Assembly: GCA_013396655.1 (NCBI GenBank)
Contig: WBMV01001018.1
Span: 2,126,778-2,190,777 of the forward strand
Origin: Campylorhamphus procurvoides
Lineage: Eukaryota; Chordata; Aves; Passeriformes; Dendrocolaptidae
DNA length: 64,000 nucleotides
Direction of reading: 5' to 3'
The position numbers and the translations under genes are program-made. This document shows positions 47,506 to 59,521 of the stretch, piece after piece. A model generated the notes under the pieces. The model was given only the letters and a program-made list of their open reading frames with translations. It did not search any database and had not been told where the DNA came from. Numbering within the stretch: the stretch's first letter is position 1; each line of letters starts with the position of its first letter.

Positions 47506-50500
47506 ATGCTAGAGAAAAAGATGGAACAAAAGAAGGGCTGAGTTAATGTACAGATGGAAATGGTATAGGAACATGTCCTCTAAAAAGTCAGGAAGCAGTT
47601 CCCTTCCCTGCAGTAGCATCAACCCACAAGCAAGAAGTTCTGCTCCTGCAGCCCTCTCTCTGATTCCCATGAGGCACTTTGCTGCTTTGGGGGTCTGATG
47701 ATCAGGTTTTTATTTGTCTCCCCTCTATGTCAGTGTACACACAAATCCTACACATTTTTAACTTCAGAAAAACTCAACCCAGAACGTGAAGAGTCAGAAA
47801 CTCTGAGAAATGACTGAGCTAAAAGAGCCCGAGTTGCTTTGCGGGGCACAGCAGCTCAGCTGAAAAAGGACTTGATGTTGCACTTTCTGATGGCCACTGC
47901 TTTTCCATCGGGTTTGGGCTATTTATAACTCTGCCAAAAATGAAACATTTCTGCTGAACTTTTCAGCACTGGTAGGCGGTCCTTGCTACCAGCCTTTGGT
48001 TTTTGTTATCTGTGCAGCTTGCCCAGTGTGCCAGGGAAGGAGGCAGGTTTGTGCAGCCCGTTCCCTGCCAAGGCTGCAGCACTGCTTCCAGAAATGTATT
48101 GCTGGTGCTTCCCAGTGCTCTGCTGCCCCAGCAGCTCCACCCCCAGCCCATTCCCTCTCCCTGCCTGTGCTGCTGGCACAGGGACAGGCCCTGTCTCAGC
48201 ACACTCCAGCAGAACAGCACACAGAGCAGACACAAACTGCCCTCCACTGCAGGGCACAAGAACCATTGTCAGTGTGGCCCCTTGTCAATTTTGCAGTTCC
48301 ACTGAAGTGATGCTATCTGGGACACTTGAACCAATGTCATGTGATTTCAGTTTATTGAAAAAATAGAGGCTTTTCTCACCAATGTCCTGTTATGCAATTT
48401 AATCTATATTTGGGGTTTCAGGTTATAAAACACATCATTAAAATTAAAATTCAAAATTCAGATGGACTGAAAGAAAAGACTGATGCAACTCAAATTCTAC
48501 TTCTTAGTATATGTATGACCAAGAATGTCAGCTGAAGCTCCTTCCCATTCATAAGATTGATTTTCTTAGTGAGTGCACAAAATAGCTAAAGCAGTCTCTT
48601 AAATATTTACCCACTATGGCTCCCACATCTGAGTGACTGCTACTGGACAATTGCTGATTTACTACAAGAAGTGGCTGTACTCCATGTGCAAGGTTTGACA
48701 GCATGTCCAACACACCTTTCTTTGCTGACAAGTGCTCCTTCCTTCACACCCAGCCTGGCTCTTACTGCAGATATCTAATCTATGTATCCATGTACAAACT
48801 TGGAACTGGACCTGAGAAACACACAGCCCTTAAATATTAAGCAAAAGGCATTAATTGACATGGTTAATCTATGAAGGACCATGAGTGAGAGAAAAAAACC
48901 ACACCCTCACATATAACTCTGGTTACAGAAACACCAGAATTGATTAAGAAAGACCTTCACAGGGATGGCTATTGTCTTCCATTTCTGGCCCAAATGTTGC
49001 TTTACTCTTTCCAGAACAGTCTCAAGAGCAAGCAAACACAGGGCAGAGAAACTGCATGGCTGGCATTACTGTACTGCAGGGTTTTTTTTCCTTCAGACCC
49101 ATTATATTCCTCAATTTTTCAAATGTTCAGGAAAACAACAAATTAATTCATTTAATAATATTAAATGAATCCCCATTACATTGGGCAGCTTTGAAGTTTT
49201 CTGAATTCAAAATGCAAATGAAATCTGCAGATTTCTTTTCAGTTTATTCACGAAAAGATGCAGCTGGTCTACAAGGTAATCAAGTAAGAATGTCTGTCTT
49301 CCAGCATTACCCTTTTTGGTCTTGAATTAAATGTTTGAAATTAGGAAAACATTGGTTCCCTCAGGTATAAACCAGAAGCTTTTCTTGTGTGTCCAGTAGC
49401 CACAGTAAAAGGACAAGCCTTGTTAAACTGTTATGTTGTAAATATACTGTGTGTTCTCACTGATTTCTTAGCACATGAAATCTCTAGCTTTTATAAAAAG
49501 ATACTATTAAACACAAAGTATAGTCTATCTGGATATCACGAACAACAGCATCCTTCACTAGATGGGCCATTTAATTGAGGTGAACTTTGTGTTTTCACAT
49601 GCATTATCAGTCCTTTCATTCTTTCTAGGCCTTGCTTAAATCTAAATTAATTCAGGTTTTCCACGACTACCCTGTTTAGGAGAGTCCTGCCATTTTTATT
49701 CTACCTGTGATTCAGTCAATTCTACAAGTTCTCAAGCTTTTCTTGACAGCTCCAAAAACTTGGGCAGATTAATTTCCCAGAGTCCTATCACTGAAGAATC
49801 CCTCTGCCTTCATCTATTTAATTAGGTCAAAGCAGTACTTCTTTCAGTACTTGATATAATCAAGGGCAAATTGGGTATCAAGCGAGATACATTGGTCAGA
49901 GGCAGTTGTCCCTGATTATTTTGAATGTAAATGAGTACAAAGTGTATTATGAACACAATACTCTTGAAAAACCAGTAGCATTTTCTAGGATGTTCTTAGG
50001 TGGCATACAATGGTTGCTTCCAAATGGAGGAAACAGAATGAAGAATGATTTTTATTTTCCTCTTGGTCTCAGAAATGAACAAAGCCAGTGTACAGAAATG
50101 GTAATAAGAAGTTATCATAACCTGAGGGAATCTATTAAATTTCAATTAAGACTATAAACTTCAGGCTATAAAACTGAAAGGGACAAACATCCCTTCAGAC
50201 CAGAATGAAAGGCATCTTTAAAAATCAGATCCTAAAGGACTAGGTAGATTAAATCCCTGCATAAGCTTAAAAATCCCAATTCACAACCAGCAGAAAATAG
50301 AGCTAGTTCAATTTATTCATAGTGTATTTGATTGTATTCAACAGAATAGAACATTATTTTGCTGTGTTGAGTTATAACCCCCTACTCATAGAGGTAGCTT
50401 TTGATTTCAGTTCCATTGCCTTGGGCAAACATGGATGAGGATCCACAAGGCTGTGTCAGGTGCTGATTGATTCATTTGAAACTGGGAGATAATAGAAACT

Positions 50501-52734
50501 GCTCAAACTGACTGCAAGAAAAAGAAATGTGAATTGGGACATTAGGCAAATTACAAACCCGTTTTGTAATCTAAATTTTAAGAATTAGTTTAACACTAGA
50601 AACACAAGGATTTTAATTCAAAATTTTCACATAAGCTCACCATAGCACATTACAATTTATCTGTTAGATTGCATTCCCTAAATTTGGTGGAGATTAAAGA
50701 CTGTATGAAGCCAACAAAACTGGAAGTTAAAAGGCATGTTCTAGACACTCATTTATCATTTAATCATTCAAGAAACTTAATTTCTTTGGTGCTCAGCGTG
50801 TGTTTTCCAAATCGTAGAAGGAACTCATTTAACACACTGTCTTCATGGAGTCTTTTTAGTAAGCTATTGCTGATTTAAGCCCTCACATTTAAGATAATGC
50901 AATTAGGGAAAGAGAACAGGAACAAGAGGAGCAGCACAGCCTTCTGTCACTAAATGGCCATGCATATAAAACACAAGGGACAACAATCCCTGTACAGTGG
51001 CACTGAGTTGAGTGGAGAGGTGTAAGAGGTTCTGTGGGTATCACAGCCTTGGGAGCAACTGTCTGGCCAATGTACTGTATAAACAATACAAACACATCTT
51101 GATCTTTAAATATTGCTATGAAAGGGAGAGATCATTTTGCTGGCTCTGTCTTGTTCCTGCACCTCAACCTTGAGCTCTCTCATTGTACCATCAGTCATGG
51201 AAGAGATTAGTGCTTACAAGGAGTCTCCCAGGGGAGCTTTGGGAAAGGCCAATAAATTGGACAGCTTGGCATAAAGACATCCCACCTTTCAAGTGCAGTT
51301 GTCTATGAGATGAAGCTTGTTCTCATGTATTTTTAACACCAGCTTCAGTACCACTATGCAGCACGTATGCAAACAAAACAAACTAAAATTGGAATTAAAC
51401 AGGAAATGAAACATAAAGACTATCAGAAAAATAAAGAGTGGAGTACTGACAAGGCACAGTAGTTGTTTTCTTGGATTCCATTAAATTGGATATTTCTTCT
51501 TTGAAGACTTTGTTTAACTCAACAGACAGTCTGTACCCTGCTATGAAAGGTGAACAACTGAGACACAAGATAAAGTCATTTACATTGTCTTTTATGACAG
51601 TTTCCTACTTAAGGGTCAAATATTTGGGGGACAAATTTAAAATAACAACTTGTATTTTGCAACTAAATACTAAAAAATGTCTTAGAAGGTAAAGCTGCTT
51701 ACACCATTATTCATATTTTTCTTACAGCTGAAAAATACTATGAGTATTGTTAGGAATAATATCTTCCATGCAGATATTCAAAATAATACTACTCACTGCA
51801 GGTTCCGAAAGTTGTCATATGCTGGGTTCCCCTGCAGTGCTTGCAGGGTAGAATATGTAGAATGGCACTAATGATATTAAAGCATGAAGGGACACAATCA
51901 AATTGCTCTACACACAACTGGCCATGTATTTTGACTTCCTTACTAGGAAGGGCTAAGGTACATAGACTGCTTCTCTGTGCTGTGGCTGAGGGTTTGAGGG
52001 GAAGTTCAGACTCCAAGCCCAGGGAACCCTCAGATTCCTCGGCTCTCCCTGGGGAGAGTTTTGCAGCCTTGGAACAGGTAAAATCAGAGTCTATTAACTC
52101 TTTTTACAACAGAGACATGTCTGTGAATAGCACTGGCCTTTTCTGATGAAACCTTTATTAGGAACATATGAATATATTTACAGACACTATGGGCAGAAAT
52201 GAGAATATTGAATGCCCAAGTGATGGTTATAACTACAGAAAAGCCAAGCTATTTTAAAAAAAATATTAAAAAAAAGCATTCCTGTTGTGGACTTGCACCA
52301 TAGCACTTAAAAAAATCTTCAGTAAAGAAATGCTACTGTCAATATATCTCATCTAAATGGCAGCTCTGTTATGCAAAGGCTGTCAGTACAGTTAATAGAT
52401 ATTCAGGTTCTCCTGTCTATCAAATGACTACTCCTTGAGTCAGATTTCCTTTGTTCAAATAGGACTTTGCTCATCTGCAACACATGAACTGCATGGCTAA
52501 GTGCTACGTAGAACTAAAAGAGAAAAAAATAATTGGGGGTAAACAAATTCCAAAGTTCAGTTCTTGCATGGCCAAGAGCAGAGTGCTGGATTATATCTAA
52601 CAAATTTCAGCCTTAATTCCATTTCTCTCCAAACCACTTATTATTCTACCAATATTGATAGAGACAGCATCTTGAGTGACATGCTTATCAGAGAAATTAG
52701 GTAGTGTCTGTGAACCTTTCTCCTGAAGGGTAAA
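47506..52734. other. Noncoding sequence with a GC-richer patch
   Basis: From 47990 to 48280 the sequence is GC-rich (CCCAGCAGCTCCACCCCC and similar). Five overlapping frames on both strands (86-127 codons) stay open there, which is the mark of composition and not of a gene. The rest is AT-rich with unrecognised short frames. Confidence 0.45.
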
Positions 52735-53010
52735 TGCCACCATGGGCTATTATTTGCATAATACATGAGAAAATGAAAAATTAGAGCTTCTTCAATCGTT
52801 TTTGAAAATGAGTTTTTTTGCTGCCATTCACATCTTGACGTAAATGCTTAAACATGCAGCATAAATGGCCATAAGCATTAATCACTATTCAATTAACACC
52901 TGTTCTTGTATTCAACCATATCTACTGTCAATTAGAAATGCTGTAGTGGTAGTAAGCAACAATGTTGTCAGTGGCAATGTTTGTGGGTTTTAGAATGCCG
53001 TGCAGCTGAA
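52735..53010. promoter_or_regulatory. Candidate conserved noncoding element with octamer
   Basis: A perfect ATTTGCAT octamer lies at 52752-52759, followed by GCATTAATCAC near 52876, TCAATTAACACCTG near 52889 and TTTTAATTAACATG near 53013. The sequence is non-repetitive and lacks an open frame. It is similar in texture to the candidate at 37430-37770. Function is inferred from motif clustering only. Confidence 0.3.
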
Positions 53011-56000
53011 GATTTTAATTAACATGAAGATTCCTAAAATATTGATAAGGGGTTATCTCGTTTCACTTATACCTATTAATATCTGTCCACATGGCAAAAG
53101 CTGGAAGGAATCAGGCTGCAAAGCTGAGAATCTGGAAAACCAAACAGTCATGAGCTATGACAGCCTGGAAAAACACTGGGGAAAAAATAAATCTTCTACA
53201 CAACGCATGAACGTGGTTTCAAACAACAATTATATGGAAATGTTTTCAACCCAAACCAGACTAAAATAGAAGACAACATGTAAATGTGTATAAAATTGGT
53301 AAATGAAGGCTCTAGTACATAGGCAGAGACACTGAATAGTCACCTCTAAACCACAGCCTGGACAAATTCTAGCTGTGGATTAGAAATTGCTCTGTTCTAA
53401 TCCGTGTGAGCTGGTGCAGAGAACAGGAGAAGGGACAGTAGCACACTAAGGCACTGACCCTCTTTTGGTACTTCCTTCCTGGACAGCTCTGCTGATGACT
53501 CTCAGACTTTAGCTCTGTTAGTTGCACAGGAAGGCAGCCTGCCCATTCATTTCCCACTGGAACCTCCATTTGGCCATGCTATTCTATTTTCTAAAATCAC
53601 TGCCTGTTTGATGGTAGCTCCAGAGGAAACGTACAATACTGACACGTGCTGATTAAGCACATGAGATTTCCTACCTACACCAGTCATATCATACTCTTCA
53701 GAGTTATTGCCAGTACCAAGACTTGTCGAGCCATAAGACCCTGTGATCCCTACTATCCATCTGCACCAATATCCATGAGGCAGTTAAGGTCACAGCAACC
53801 AGTTAATGACAGAGAAGGAGGTTAAAAAAATAGCAGTGATAAAAAGAGTGTGGACTGTGAGCTACTCATTAGCAGACAAGAGGCAGGCACAGGGAAACAA
53901 GAGCAATGCCTTCCATAGAACCACCAAGAGCAGCAAGACACCATCTGTGTTTCTCCATTTCAAAATGGCTCTTAAAATGTTTCAATTTAGAGGAGAGAAA
54001 ATTATTTTCATGCCACCTTTCCACAGTCTAGTCCTGAATGCTCCAAGTGTAACAAAATCCCTACTGGAAATGCCTTTTCCCCTTCCCACCCAAGCACAAG
54101 CAGAACCTTCTACCCTCCTCTAACTGTACGAATATATTTGTAACATGAGAGCCACGCAAATGTTCTGTACAAGGGTAGACTGCAGCTGCAGGGGAAAGGA
54201 CAAGTCAGCTTTTCTTTGCTTGCTCACATTAAATAAATATGGCAAGTGGTTCCAGCCCATGGAGAAAGGGAGGGTGATGAAATGTGTTTCCTAGAGCTGT
54301 GCTAAGTGTCTGTCCACACCCAGGAGAGCCCCAGGCAGTGATGGCTCTCATATAATTACACAAAGGTCCCCTGTTTTGTAATAATCAAGTGGGACATGAA
54401 GCAAGTAGTGCCACAAGCAAAACAACACCATAAACACTGCCATGTCGCCCAAGAGCAATGGCTCGGTGTGCTTGAGTGCACACTGCACTAACTTATGTGA
54501 ACAGACCTTGACCATTCGATTATTCTAAATTTTCTCTGTGTAACAATTCCCTGGGCCATGCTCAGACAAACTGTGAGACAGTGCAGGCCCCACAGGAGTG
54601 TAAGATAATCTTGCCTGGAGAAATAGCCAATTAAGAGGCTTGGGTCATTTTTCTTTTTTAATTGAAGAAAAAAGTTTAGTATGACACAGAAGACAGTATC
54701 ATTCTGGGTTTCTTGTGAGAGTGTGGCAAGAGGTACAGCAATGATAAAGGGGCAGGAGGCCTTTAGTCTTATCACAGAAGACCAAATAAAACCAACAAAT
54801 AAATCAACGAGAAAGTCCAGAAACCAGTAAGGGCTGTGACATAAATATTAGATTTGTTCATTGTGATCCAAGTGCGTGCAACCGGATGAAGGCACCTTAA
54901 CAAATCCCAAAACATAAAAGTATAATATGCACTGAGGTTTTCCTAATAGTAGGATAGTTTGAGGTGAGAAACTTATGGTCTCAGACTCGCAGATCTTCTT
55001 ACTAATGCTGATTTTCCAAGTTTTGCTCCTGCTTATCAATTTGCTACAGACCAAACTGTGAGATAATTATTCACCTCTTTAAATCATACAGATATTTCTA
55101 AAAAAAATTAATTTCATATAATTCCGAACTAAGCGATCAACAGTCCACCAAAATAAATATGGATTTGCATTCAGTCCTTCAAAGAAATCAGATATTGCCA
55201 AGAAGACAAATCTCATGATAGATTTTCTTATCAAAATTGTGCATTATCTGCCTTCAGAAACAAATGTAAATCATTAGCCATACTTGTAGCTTCTTGGATA
55301 TTTAAAGTGACTTTTCATCCCCAGTGTTTTCTAAGTTTGAACATATTAAGGCATACATTTGGAATCTTTCAGTATCTATTGTATTCTTTGTTTTCTCTTA
55401 TCAGACAAAATTCTAAAATTTGTCATTAGATAATCTATTTTTCTCATCCAGAGTAATGCTGCTTAGAAAATACATTAGAAATTCAGAGTAATTTGGGGGA
55501 GCTGTTTCCAAGCATCTCAATATGACTCTGAATCCTAATCACATCCCCAGGTATGCATCTGTCACATGTAAATGTAATACAGTCACTCTTAATTCTATTG
55601 TCTGTGTCTAATGGAAATATTCAGTTGTGCCACCTCTCTCTTTGGAACTGTACCTGATATATTTTTCTAATCTGACAGGGAACCACTGAAAATTGCTCTG
55701 AGAATTGTTTTGTCAAACAATTTGTCAATCATGATGATGGGTGTTTTCCTCCAAAGTTGAGGAAGATTTCAAAGTATACTTGGAATGTGTAGGAATTAAA
55801 CCACACAGGCAGAATGTAGAGAATGCAGGACACACACAAAAATAATTTCAGCAATATTAGTTTCAGGAATGCATAATAGTGAGAAATATCTGATGTGGGA
55901 AAGAGACTAACCCTTACAAAAATAGTAATGGAAAAGCTCCACAGAGTGTAAAGCTTTCCTCAAGCAGAGCTTAAATTCCCTATTTTTTGTTCATCTTATT

Positions 56001-56899
56001 TGAATCAGTTCTTCCCTAATGTCTCTGTTCATGTTTTCTCACTGAGAACATGATTTGGTGGAAGTTCAGAATAAGTATCTCTGTAATTCTTCTACTCCAT
56101 GTTCTACTACAGCTAAGCAAGAGAGGATTCACGTTCTCAACCTTCAGGTGTCATTGGCTCTTTAGTTTGTTTTAGTTTTAAGAATTGATCGCAATAAATA
56201 TATAGAAAATTACTTAAATATAAAATATTAGGAAATAAATGGAGATATTCTCTTACAGAAGGGGGGAAAATTCTTTCCTTTTGAACCATTGCTTGTCAGA
56301 TTAACATGTTTTTAAACATTGAATACCTGCTACAGAGCATTTTAATTCCAACAACCCCTTAAGTACTAAACAATCTGGCTTCTTTATTCTCTGTTATCTC
56401 TATTTACTTGAGATGCCCCACGGCTTGGCACAAAAGATTAGGTACTGATACTGGATTTTTCACAGTCTTTCTTATTACTTTCTTACTTACATTCCTCACT
56501 AATACACAGATAAATTGAGATTAGAAGTAGTCCTCTGTTGGGCTCACCAAGACATTTAAGGATGCTATTGGCAGGGCACTGATAAATACAGCAGGAACTG
56601 TTGTCAAAAAGTGCATTTCTTCTTCCATTTCCTTCTTGCCATAGGAAGGCCTGACAGTGGAGAGAATTCACTTCACTTACAAAATTGATTAGTTTGGAAA
56701 CAATCACTTGTGTAATTAAGATAGGTCAGGCCAAGTTTCTTTATAAATAATTCATCAGGAAACTACTCTATAAAAAGCTAGAGAAATGTCACTCCAGGTG
56801 CTCTCTTTTAAACTATTTCTGTATAAATCAATTAAGGTGTTTTATTTTGACACCCGGTGTCAGTATTTACAAAACTTGGATAGACAAGTCCATCCCTGC
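53011..56899. other. Noncoding sequence, no feature seen
   Basis: This is AT-rich unique-looking DNA. Frames up to 105 codons (53806-54123, plus) are unrecognised. An 8-bp hairpin at 55703-55722 is within chance. Confidence 0.5.
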
Positions 56900-57170
56900 A
56901 GCATGCATTTGAAAATAACTTTACTCATTAATGTTTAATTAAGACAGAGGAAAACTGTCCTTGATATTTTGCTGCAATTAGTGCTCTCTATACCCCACTG
57001 ACTTTCCATGATGAATTACTTTTCAAATGCAAAGTGAAGTGATTAAATAAAGCTGAAGATTCTCTAGCCATTGCACATTGCCCACCCTACACTTTTAAGT
57101 ACATCCAAAATATTCTGCTCAGCTGCAGCTGATGACTATTTGGTAAAGCGGTTATAAAACACCACACTAA
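56900..57170. promoter_or_regulatory. Candidate conserved noncoding element
   Basis: This holds TTAATGTTTAATTAAG near 56928, GCAATTAGTGC near 56975, GATGAATTAC near 57010 and an E-box-like CAGCTGCAGCTG near 57120 within balanced non-repetitive sequence and no open frame. It resembles developmental enhancer DNA. This is weak, pattern-based evidence. Confidence 0.2.
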
Positions 57171-59498
57171 CCATCTGAATGGGAAAAAAAAGAATTTGTA
57201 CATTCTTTCAAAATCTAAACTCTTCACGGTGTTTTAATGTCCTGAAAATCTTCTTGATTTGGAGAAAATAAATGTCCAAATTCAGATCATATCCTGAAGG
57301 CTCAGCCAATTTTTTGGGTTTTAATCAATAGAGCATACATTCACCAACTGCAGTTCTAAACTCTTTCACATTTGTGCAATAGTAAACTAAGGGACAATGT
57401 TCACTTTTTGTGGAGTAACTGCCATAAAAACACCTCAACTGTTTGAAATGCTACATTTTAGTTCCACTACATATTTTGTTTTCAGAAATATTTTTCAGAG
57501 TGAAATAGGGTAAAATGCTGATAAAACATTTCAGGGATGAGATGTGCAATAGTTTGCTCTTGACACTCTGCAACAAAATCTTTTGAAAATGAAGGCTCCC
57601 TCCAAGCCCTTCTTAGAAATAAAATCAACTTCATAAAACATTTCAATTCTGATGGAAAAATAATAAAAAGTTCTCGGAGTATTTTTTCTGGCTCTAATTA
57701 AAAAAGAATACTTTCCCTGAAGACATTTTAGGTTTTGCAGTTCCAGACCTAGACAAAGCTTAGAAATCTGGAGAAAAATCACACATAAAACTGGGGAGAG
57801 AAGGAGCTGGAGGGATCTCTGCCTAAGGCCCACCAAAAGGAAAGGAATGACACTGGTAAAGGAATACGGGGGATTATTGCAGAGACTGAACTATGCTTTG
57901 GGCTCAAAGCAGTTCCAGCAGAATGAACTCCTAAGCAAGGTCTGAACTTGGAAGGTTTCCATGTAAAAGGTTGGGTTGCTTCGTATGGGGAATAATTCTT
58001 GTGATAACCTCACAGGCTCTGGAAGAGAATGTATATACTGAGATTTAAATAAATATAAACCAAACTTAAATACAGTGTTGAAAAAGCTTAACCATGTCAG
58101 ACGCAAGCTGCTTAGTCAAGGCTATGTAGCCATTTGTTCTTTTATGGCCAGACTGTGTTGGGAATAAAGTCCAGAGGCAGTGATGGCTTCATGTTCTACC
58201 AGTTGAAAAAGGTGCCCCAGGAATCACAGAGCATAGGGACAGTTCCTCACTCTGACTCACAGGTCACCCTTTGTTTATTAAGGCTACCAAACAATCCCTC
58301 TGATCTATGCCAGAAACAAACCAGCTGAACTCAAACCAAAGGCCACCAGAGCCCATCTGCTGAATTCACAGTCTCCCTGGGACAGGCTGTCATACAAAAC
58401 CTAATCCCTCTGTATGGTCTACAGTGGTGCTGAAATACAAGTTTTGCCTCCTGAAATAAGACAGAAAGGTTGCATTATTTAGGGTTGGGAACTATGGATT
58501 TAAAGAAGCCTGATTTAAAGAGCTGAATAATGCTTTCATCTGGGATTTATTTGTGTGGTGAGAGCTTGCCTTGGGCAGGGAAGGTCAAAGGCAAACCTTT
58601 GATCTGTTTGGACTATATCTGTATCTTGTCATGGGCTTAATTTGATGTAGGGACTGTCTCAGGGTTAGGGCCCCTTTACCACACTGACTTAATAGGAATA
58701 AGTCGAACTCCTACCCAGACAGCCCACAGACTGCCAGCCTGCCACAGTTCCCTCTCCCAAGAAAGCATGCAGGACATGTAGCCATGGCTGAAGCAGTTGT
58801 AGTAGGACAGATCAAACTGAGAGGAATTATAAAATAAGACATAGATTTCAAAATGCAGAAAACGATTGTTGGGCATGCACTAGAAACCAAATAAAACAGC
58901 TGAATAACCAGAGTTATGAATGGCCATTTTGCCCTGTGTAAAGAAAGACATGACAAGGAACAGCTGATCCTATTTTGCACTCAGGATGCTTTCCCTCAAG
59001 TGCCCTCAGCCAAAAGTGTGTCACTAAAAGGCAATGTGACCAAAGGCCTTTACACTGCAATGAACACCCCTTGCACTGCAGGACTTGGGACAGCTCCTCC
59101 ATAATACACCCATATGCGCTTAGGCTTTCTTTAGTGGATTTTTTTCTGAGTGCACATTACAGCATGGAGAAATTGGTATGCAGCACTTATTTGCAGGTGA
59201 GAGGGATGCCAGATGAATAAAACCCCTCATGTTTGTCTTTGTTCCCAAAGTAGCAGCATGATTTAATACCCCAGTGAGTCAGAAAACCAGTTTCTTAATC
59301 ACAGAGAGCTAGACATTTCACCTAATGTCACAGGGCTCTTTGTACTGACAGACCCTGAACCTCACAAGGACCATATGACAAAAAACCTCTATACATCCAT
59401 TTACTTATTTCAGCAGCTTACAGGACTCGGCACATTTTGGTATGGATCTATGAAATTAGGTGATTAGCAGAAAACTATGAAACTTTTACCATGACTTT
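57171..59498. other. Noncoding sequence, no feature seen
   Basis: This is AT-rich unique-looking DNA. A 101-codon minus frame (57531-57836) and an 89-codon minus frame (58711-58980) are unrecognised. Confidence 0.5.
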
Positions 59499-59521
59499 TG
59501 TACAGCTGCATAAGCTGTACA
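59499..59521. repeat. Perfect 9-bp inverted repeat
   Basis: TGTACAGCT at 59499-59507 pairs exactly with AGCTGTACA at 59513-59521 across a 5-base loop (GCATA). It is short enough to be near chance for a window of this size. Confidence 0.6.

Noticed and set aside
47963..48366. Five overlapping open frames of up to 127 codons on both strands
   Set aside because: Openness on both strands and several phases at once reflects a GC-rich patch poor in stops. No product is recognisable.
55703..55722. 8-bp hairpin (AATTGTTT ... AAACAATT)
   Set aside because: Arms this short in AT-rich sequence are expected by chance.
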